This document shows, in pieces, positions 56,718 to 64,000 of a stretch of DNA of 64,000 nucleotides; within the stretch, counting starts at the first letter, position 1; the number at the start of each line of letters is the position of its first letter. The stretch is from Mytilinidion resinicola (lineage: Eukaryota; Ascomycota; Dothideomycetes; Mytilinidiales; Mytilinidiaceae), in the NCBI RefSeq assembly GCF_010093595.1, contig NW_022985438.1, forward strand, positions 733,241 to 797,240, read 5' to 3'. The translations under genes were made by a program, and so were the position numbers. The notes beneath the pieces are model-generated. The model was not told the DNA's origin. It worked only from the letters and a program-made list of their open reading frames with translations, and searched no databases.

Positions 56718-57666
56718 TGCGGAGAGGAATCGTCGGTGCTGAGGGCGTGAGATCCAGCGACGGGCGACAATGACCTCCGAAGCTGTGCCGTGGAAGGCCC
56801 GTATGGCTACGGTTAGGTTCTTTCACTTAGAGAGCGGGAGGAAACTTCGTGGTGGGACTGAGGTCGATGGCTGAACATTCAGGGAAAAAAAGTCCAAGTC
56901 ACAGACCTTGATGGTCTGGAGCTACGCGCGATGTAATTGGCTAGGCTTGTGAAACTCTGGTAATTAATGCGTTTTATATTTCTCCACACCTCACTCATGG
57001 TCGATGTCCAAAGTTTAATGGGAGTCTTTGAATCCCTCTGGAACCCAAGTTTCTCATCAAACTTTACAGCGCAGTTCAAATCATCAGGCTAGGGATACTA
57101 GTCATACCATTGTATCACATTACGTCGACCCTAGGGCCTCATGATCTAACTACTACTCGCATCGCTTCGCATTGCATCGCATGCCTCGCCGGCCGTAATA
57201 ACAGCAGCATTACCAACATTCGAACCCAGATGTCACCATCCGAGATAAGTGCAAAGTCCAAACTCAAACCCAGATCATGCCAAACGCCAGACGCCCAACC
57301 ACCATGCCCAATCCTATTCTCTCCGCCAATACGGCAGAAAGATGAGACAGTGTTTGATACGTGCTTCTACCAAACATCAAGGGGGATATCGCAACGCTAT
57401 GATGAAACATGCAAACCAAAAAATCAAAGTGAAGATCTAAGGTTACCTTAAAAAACAAACAAACAGTCAAGCGAATGCTGAGTGTTTAATATGGACGCCA
57501 GAAACGCCAGCCGAAAAGACTCCTGTGCCAGTCGTTGAAACTGGTATGCAATGGTTGGGAGACATGCATCTAACGCCGCGCATCTGTGCAGGGGGTATAT
57601 CTGATGCCGTGAACGTCGTTACGAGATCGAACCGGGGTGTACGATAGGGTTGAAGGTAGAAGCTGT
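56718..57666. other. intergenic upstream of DUS1
   Basis: Holds the DUS1 promoter and the 3' flank of the FYVE gene. ORFs here (for example 57110-57451) are not gene-like. A GCATCGC-rich stretch at 57158-57184 is short. No tRNA was recognised. Confidence 0.5.
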
Positions 57667-59017
57667 TCAGAAGGTGCTCCAGGCCCATGTTGCTGGCGCA
57701 CTGCTAATTAAGCTACCAACACGGAGGCCTTGGGGACGCTTAGCAGCGGCTGGAGCATCAATAGCGACGGGGCCACTGGAACTCTCGCTGTTGGAGCGGC
57801 TGTGACGGTTGGCTTCGAACTGGCGATATTCGGTGTGGCAACGATCGCAAGCTCGATAGAAGGCGCCATGAGGGTGGAAGAGCGCCAGTTGATTGAGCTT
57901 GACAGTATTGTTGCTGTGAGCTCCGCAGAAGATGCCTCCGCATCGTCGGCAATGATGGCGGCGGTTGAGGAAAGAGAATGGCTGCTTGCAGCACGACGCG
58001 GTACATACGGAGGTGGAGTTGTCAGGCTGTAAAACGAAGTCAGCGATTGGCCGAGCACAACATGACAGAAAGCAAGGGCGCTGCAGGAGCGTGGGGCAGG
58101 GCGGTTTGTGATGGGGATCCACTCTGCAGACGGCGTGGGGGTCCGAGCGGGCAGTGTGAGACGGAGCGCGGGACCAAACGCAAGATGGCGCAATCCAATA
58201 ATATACTCTCGCGACCTGCCGCGCACCACATAAAGGGTCTGGGTGTGCCGCACGCGCGAAGTTCGAGCGTTGACTCTCAGACCCTTCACACTTCCGCCTC
58301 GATGCCGTGGTCCGGCGACACCGCAAGGCACACGAACGATGCCGAGTCGGCCCGTCGCTGGCTAGAGCGCGCGGGATCCGCCAGCAAATGTACGTAACGG
58401 CAAATAAAGTGGAAAGCGGGATGCCCAGACGGGAGTGGTAATGCAGGGCACGCGACAGGTCGATCCGTCGCAGGCATAATGCTGATTGAGTCTAGGGAAC
58501 GTAGGAAAAGTCGCGACAAACGTACCTGCCAGTGATTCCGCGACGGAGGCCCAGTCACCGGTCCTTTGCCCTCGAAGTTTGACTCCTCGCTGGAGATGGT
58601 TCCACTGAAGGAGTCGACGCTGTCGCCTGTGGCACGACGAACGGCTGAGCCGAAGCTGGACTCGGCGCTGTCGACGCCGGAGTCGCCTGTCTTGGGCGGC
58701 GACTGGCGAGAGGGCTTCTCGGTCGGCCTCAGCACGGCGGGCACATACATGGGCAGCTTGGGCGGACGCAGCTGTCGGGCGTGGTTGGGATGGACATTGG
58801 TGGTGCGTGGCGACGTGGGAGAGACGTTCGCGGGCGTGTTGGTGCCCGATTGAGCGGACGTGTATGGGACAGGCTTGCGGTAGTTCGACTGCTGGGTCTG
58901 CTGCTGTGCCGGCGGCTGACGTTGCGGTTGGAAGGGCTGCGGGACGAAGGGATGCTGGTAGCCCGGCTGGAAGGGTGGAGGGGAGACCACGGCCGGTGCT
59001 GTCGAGAAGTCGGCCAT
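57667..59017 (-). CDS. FYVE zinc-finger protein
   Basis: Probable phosphatidylinositol-3-phosphate-binding protein of endosomes. Exons are 59017-58526 and 58026-57667, giving 283 residues. The first exon is a Pro/Gln/Ser-rich disordered region with no known domain. The second starts inside the finger: W-Q joins P-D (WxxD motif), then VCTASCCKQPFSF, NRRHHCRRCGGIFC (the RxHHCRxCG core), KLNQLALFHPHG and YRACDRCHTEYR. The C-terminus ends LRVGSLISSAPATWAWSTF. The frame is continuous across the splice. The intron is 499 nt, far longer than any other here, so an additional small exon inside it cannot be excluded. The start at MADFSTAPAV is chosen over an open frame reaching 59893, which looks like untranslated GC-rich DNA. 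Confidence 0.85.
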
Positions 59018-61560
59018 CGTGGGAGAGCGAGGCGCGGAGACGGGAGCGCAGACGGGAGGCTCGAGATTGAAGTGGAGAGAGGAGGTGAGCAGGCGGGGCG
59101 GTGATATAGGCGGAGACGTCCGAAGGAGTGAGGTCAGGGCTGGGGGAGTCGGGCGGTGTGTTATCTTGAGGCTCGTTGCGATAGCCGGTACGGATCGACA
59201 GGCCGGAGCTGTTTGGCGCGGCTTGGGATTCCTCGCGCTCAGCACGCAGCCGACGTGGGTGCGCCTGCGGGTGGCAGTGAGGCTGCGCTTCGAGATTGTA
59301 TCAAAGGGCGATTGGCGACGCTGACGTGCGGCAGGTGGGTGACCCGCGATAAGGACGGCAAACGGCGAGACGGTCGGTGCCCAGGCCCGAAGCAGCTCAC
59401 GGCAATTGGAAGCGCATGTCGTCGGGGGGGATGCGTCTGGGAGAGAGGGCGGGGTGAGCGGTGTCGTGGATCGTGGTGGAGGTGGGCAACAAACGGTCGA
59501 AGAGGAACGGGATACGGCACAGAAGACGCCCATATCGAGGCTGAAGGGTCCGGTCCCGCTAGGCCTCTCCGACGATGGCACGCTGGGCACGCTGGGCACG
59601 CTCTGGGCGAGGCCCGGCCGCCTCTCATCTGCGATGCCTGACCCCGGCCGCCCCAGCGCCGTTAATCTCTGCTCTGCTGGGCAACTGAGCACGCTTTGCC
59701 GCGGCTGCTGGCCATGCTGCGCTGAGACATTGCCACCGATGACTCCGTGGTGTCTGCATGGCTCTCCATTCTCCCGCCTGCAGGCCACAGGCTGCACCTC
59801 TGACTGCGTCTCTGGCTGCTTCTTGTCGCATCCGTCACAGGCAGTCCGCATCGCTCCTGCCCGCATCGCCGGCGGAGGCCATCTCCTGGCCATGGATTCC
59901 CCGGCGTCATCTCCACATCCCTGCTCACCGCGCAGCGAAGCGGGACTAGCGTATAGATAAGGAAAGTGCTGGCCAATCGCAGCTCGCCTCGGTCACGCAT
60001 GGCTCGTGCGCCGGTTCGTCAAGTCGGCTGCGTGGCCTGAACCCGGCAAGCGCGCCCCCGGAACAACAGAAACTCCATTCCGGCCCGAATGTCACCCTTG
60101 GCCGCTTGCTTGTGATGCGTGGTGTCGCGACTGTAACATGGGATGATGCTACGACGTACTGTTTATGTGTATCTCGCCTGGCGATCCTCATTTTGCTATC
60201 TCTGACGTAGCTCTGGCCATCATGAGATGGGATCATGTCTTTTCTGTAGCGTTGGACGTAAGTCCACATACACTAACACTAACTTCCATTGTCAACTGTA
60301 TACACCAGCGTCCACCGTCAAGGGCAAGGGTGCTTCAATACTCTACACCTTCAAGAGTCTAGACGAGACCAAATATTATCACTTCAGATTTGTGTACAAT
60401 ACTCACTGGGCCACCCTGGACCGCGTCGTGGACTGGACACGGCAATAAAGGCACATTTCGATCCCTGCTCGGGGGGCGACGTTAGAGCAATCAGGTCTCG
60501 CTTCTCGTAGGAAGTAGTCTATTGAGCCTAGAGTTCTCATAAGAGATAGATGCAAAACCGTATTACTTCAAGTCAGAAACCAACTGTTGTTATTTCACTT
60601 GCGCTATTCTACACATATAGCATGATATGCCTCTCCAATTCATGGTCCAGCGCGAGAGGCGGTAGAGGACATTCGGTCTCGCCTGAGTGTCTTCGCCCTC
60701 ATTGCAAGTCGTTGTCCATTTCAAGTCAATATGGCCGTGATTGGAAGGTTGCTCTGCTTCAGGAAAGACATGTCGTCAAGTTTGAAGCTCCTACCGCTCT
60801 GCAATACGTCCGTATTAGTTCCACCGTCCAAGCGCCAGTAGTTCATCCGCGCCACGTGAAAACAGTCCCACGGCAAAACCACGGGCCAAGCGCTTTGCCA
60901 CTCCGTTCTTTCCCCAGGGCCCTCATCGGCATCATGCCTCGGTCTGCCCGCCCCTAGTCATTACGATCAACCAACCGCTGGCCACCCCTGATGTGTCTAG
61001 GTACGAAGTTACGCACATCATCCCTCTGAGGAAAGAAGCTGCTTATGACTGTACTTTTCACGCATCAAAGCTTGGAATTGTAACGAGGTTTAGCGGTTCC
61101 ACCGATTTGAAGGAGATTACTCATTTCAAGCTCGTCAGCAAGGAACGACATATAAACACCAAAGCATAAAGCGAGATTCTGCCGCTTCAAAGCTGTACAT
61201 GTACATAGATGAAGAATCCTCAACCCAATAGCAGATGCAATAAGGTATCTGCACTTCTTTGTTACAAGGGTACGATGGCACTGCATCTCCCCGCAAAACG
61301 ACAGTTACAAAACGCGCCTCACATAACATTCAAAACAACAGACGATCCACCGACACGTCTCGCTCCATGGAGACGAGGGACTTGTGAAAATGCGGGGATC
61401 CAATCAGCAGCCAACAAGATGCGCTCCTCCCTGTTGATGCTGTGGCACCTTCATATCCTCGGACTTCCAACGGCTGAGAAGAGCTCTACTACCACCTTCA
61501 GCTTCTAACATCACTTTTCTCATGGGCTCGGAACCGCATTCCTAGCTACATGATAGCGTA
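59018..61560. other. 2.5 kb intergenic region, no gene seen
   Basis: The largest gene-free interval with the one at 3.9-6.7 kb. GC-rich overlapping open frames (58286-59893 on -, 59406-59960 on +) have Arg/Pro/Ala-rich, domain-free translations. The right part (60100-61560) is AT-richer and holds the alcohol oxidase promoter. No RNA gene or repeat was recognised. Confidence 0.5.
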
Positions 61561-64000
61561 ATGGCCGCCGTACCCGTCGAAATTATATCCCCCAAACAGG
61601 CGCCGCTACCTCCGCTCCCAGAAGTCGATCCTCTGACTGCGCCGCAATGGAAGACGCTCCTTGCGATTGCTGATGCAGTAATCCCTGCTATCCAGCCATT
61701 GGCGATAGCGCGGCCGAGGTTGGAGCTCGCGGTGCCGGATAATGTGTACTTGACGGCGCTGAGCAAGTTGAAGGGGCTTGCGCCTAAGGGGACAGATGAG
61801 GCAGTGCTTGAGGCGTATCTGAAGGAGAGCGCGTCGTCAAATCCGGCGTTTAGGGAGGCTTTTACGAGAATTGTGGGACAGTGGATGCCGCAGCAGTCGA
61901 GGAACGATTTGCTGATGGTGTTGAATATTCTTAAGTAAGTTGAGCGATTTTTAGGATTGCCTTTTCCTTTCATCTATCAGCCTGTTTGTGGCCAGAGTAG
62001 CTGCGTAATGAGAAAGTATATTGCTTGGTATCAGTCTTTCTGGGGGGTCAAGCCTTGATACATGGTATCTCTATCAAATGTCGGACTCGAGCATGAGTCT
62101 TTTCTTCATTGCTCGGATTGGATATCACTTTCTTTTTAAATCTCTTATGCAAGAAGTACAAAAACGCCACACCTCATCAACTAACACCCACCAGCACTCG
62201 TGCCGGTTCTCTTTTCCTCACAGGATACGTCACACCAATTGGAGACCAACCAACACACATCCGGGAGTCCATCATCATAGGCTGGAAAGCCGCCAGACTA
62301 CCGCTTCTACGACAAGTACACCGATCTCTAACATTGCTCACAAAGCAGACATGGTGCAAGATCAGCCCTACCATCCGTACTGTCCTCGGCGTGCCTCGTG
62401 TTCCTATTAACATGAAGCGAGGCGAAAATTTTCCCTACGAATTCATTCAAGTTCCACCTGGTGTCGGACCTGAAATTATCGAGACAGACGTGGTAATCAT
62501 CGGCAGCGGGTGCGGCGGAGGTGTGTGCGCGAAGAGCCTTGCAGAAGCCGGCAGTCGTGTTATAGTGGTTGAGAAGTCGTATTACTGGAGTCCAGATCAT
62601 TTTCCTATGACGGAAGCAGAAGGGTGGGGTCACTTGTTTACAGATGGTGCATATCTGGCCAGTGAGTGCTACAGCTATTGTGTTTGGTCTATTCACTGCT
62701 AACAGTGACTAGCCGATGATACCTCCGTAAGTGTGATTACCGGCCAGACCTGGGGCGGAGGAGGAACAGTCAACTGGTCCGCCAGTCTGCAAACTCAAGG
62801 TTACGTCCGCAAAGAATGGGCAGATCAAGGTCTCCCTTTTTTCACATCGGCAGAGTACCAAACCTCCCTAGATCGAGTCTGCGAGCGCATGGGTGTATCA
62901 GCCGACCACGTAAACCAGAATTTCGCCAACCGGGCCCTACTAGAAGGCTCTCGAAAGCTTGGCTGGGCCCACAAAGCTGTTCCGCAAAACACAGGCCAAA
63001 GTAATCACTACTGCGGCCACTGCACCTTCGGTTGTGGTTCCTGTGAAAAACAAGGTCCCGCCGTGTCCTGGTAAGCATCTGCTCATGCAGCTCAGCACTC
63101 AATGCTAATACGAAACCAGGCTCCCAGACGCCTCCCGAGCCGGTGCCGAATTCATAGAAGGCTTCGACGCTGAAAAGGTCCTTTTCGGATCTAGGAATGG
63201 CAAACAGACCGCCGTTGGTGTTAAAGGCGTCTGGACGTCTCGCGACCTCAACGGCGGCGTCTCAGGGCCCCCAATCACTAAACGGGAGGTCATCATTCGT
63301 GCGAAAAGAGTGATTGTATCAGCAGGTACAATGCAGTCCCCCCTCATTCTCCTCCGCTCCGGCCTCAAAAACAAGCAAATCGGCCGCAACCTCTACCTCC
63401 ACCCCGTCTGCATCCTCGGCGCCGTCTACCCCGACGAAGTGCGCCCCTGGGAAGGCGGCATCCTCACCTCCGTCTGCAACGAGTTCGAGAACCTCGACGG
63501 CAAAGGCCACGGCTGCAAGCTCGAGGCCACAAACATGATCCCCTCCTCTTTCCTGACCTTACTACCCTGGACCTCCGGGCTGGAGTTCAAGATGTCCGCG
63601 GCCCGGATGAAACACATGGCCGGCTACATCGCCATCTGCCGCGACCGCGATACGGGGTACGTGTACCCCGACCCCGTCGACGGCCGCGCGCGCATCGCGT
63701 ACACGACGAGCGCGTTCGACAAGGCAAACCTCATCGAGGGCCTTGTCGGGCTTGCGAAGATCCAGTACGCGGCTGGTGCGAGCGAGATCTTTGCGGCGCT
63801 GCCTGGCGTGGCTCCGTTCATCCGCTCACCCCCTACCACCACCGACACAGACGCGGACGAAGCGGGCATCAACGACCCCCGCTTCAACGAGTGGCTGGAC
63901 GGGATTAGGAAGCACGGCCTGCCAGCACCGCAGACCCAGTTCGTGTGCGCGCACCAGATGGGGACGTGTCGTATGGGGCCGAGCGAGAGGGGGAGTGTGG
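61561..64000 (+). CDS. long-chain alcohol oxidase (FAO-type GMC oxidoreductase), 3' end outside window
   Basis: Flavoprotein that oxidises long-chain fatty alcohols to aldehydes with release of hydrogen peroxide, usually in peroxisomes, as part of alkane and wax use. Exons are 61561-61934, 62195-62661, 62713-63070 and from 63120 onward, so about 693 residues are visible. Introns are 260, 51 and 49 nt; the first is unusually long. The FAD loop is VVIIGSGCGGGVCAKSLAEAGS. The GMC segment GQTWGGGGTVNWSASLQ and the Cys-rich HYCGHCTFGCGSCEKQG are typical of fatty alcohol oxidases. The flavin-proximal region near the end reads FVCAHQMGTCRMGPSE, close to the catalytic His segment, and the gene runs off the window. 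Yeast-type FAO is about 750 residues, so only a short end is missing. Confidence 0.92.

Noticed and set aside
57158..57230. Possible tRNA-like B box (TTCGAAC near 57217)
   Set aside because: No A box, acceptor stem or cloverleaf could be drawn around it.
58286..59893. 535-codon minus-strand ORF
   Set aside because: It starts far upstream in GC-rich DNA and reads past the splice site at 58526; only its middle part is the first FYVE-gene exon.
1..64000. Transposon or CRISPR array
   Set aside because: No transposase or reverse-transcriptase motifs, no long terminal or inverted repeats, and no spaced direct repeats. The repeats seen are coding minisatellites.

Overview
This window is nuclear DNA of a filamentous ascomycete (Pezizomycotina). 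Genes are dense and lie on both strands. Introns are mostly 46-121 nt with GT..AG ends and a CTAAC/CTGAC-like branch site shortly before the acceptor. The gene content is fungal: AA9 and AA11 lytic polysaccharide monooxygenases, DUF3433 membrane protein, MSS51, long-chain alcohol oxidase, fungal transcription-factor domain. The class Dothideomycetes is my best guess but is inferred from general resemblance only. There is no operon structure, no CRISPR array, and I found no tRNA or rRNA gene.

Layout: 1-1511 end of PRP31; 2662-3858 chitin-type AA11 LPMO (-); 6717-10953 five-exon DUF3433 multispanning protein (-); 12103-13247 GTP cyclohydrolase I; 13409-15235 RRP9 (-); 16058-17994 cytochrome P450; 18710-20285 MSS51; 20791-23254 DEAD-box helicase DRS1; 24124-25200 phosphatidylinositol synthase; 26083-30072 a very large secreted repeat protein (-) with an assembly gap; 31151-33566 Hsp70-like ATPase (-); 35677-36508 AA9 LPMO with a C-terminal frameshift (-); 38284-40295 poly(A) polymerase (-); 40725-41582 2'-5' RNA-ligase-like gene broken by an amber codon.

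From 41.6 to 54.5 kb the content changes to probable accessory metabolism: a MetX-like alpha/beta hydrolase (-), a flavin-reductase-like protein (+), a short-chain dehydrogenase (-), an aldehyde dehydrogenase (+), two Gly/Met-rich small proteins (the second apparently decayed), an unusual SDR-EthD fusion (-) and a divergent AT-hook fungal transcription factor (+). The repeated head-to-head arrangement suggests shared promoters and perhaps a small catabolic cluster. After it come DUS1 (-), a FYVE-finger protein (-) and the start of a peroxisomal-type long-chain alcohol oxidase (+) that runs off the window.

Exon boundaries were worked out by hand from splice signals, frame continuity and family resemblance. 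For every multi-exon gene the phases were checked to be consistent. Housekeeping genes (PRP31, RRP9, DRS1, PAP1, DUS1, PIS1, GTP cyclohydrolase) are firm. The most unusual items are the repeat protein, the SDR-EthD fusion with its neighbours, and three genes broken by single small lesions.
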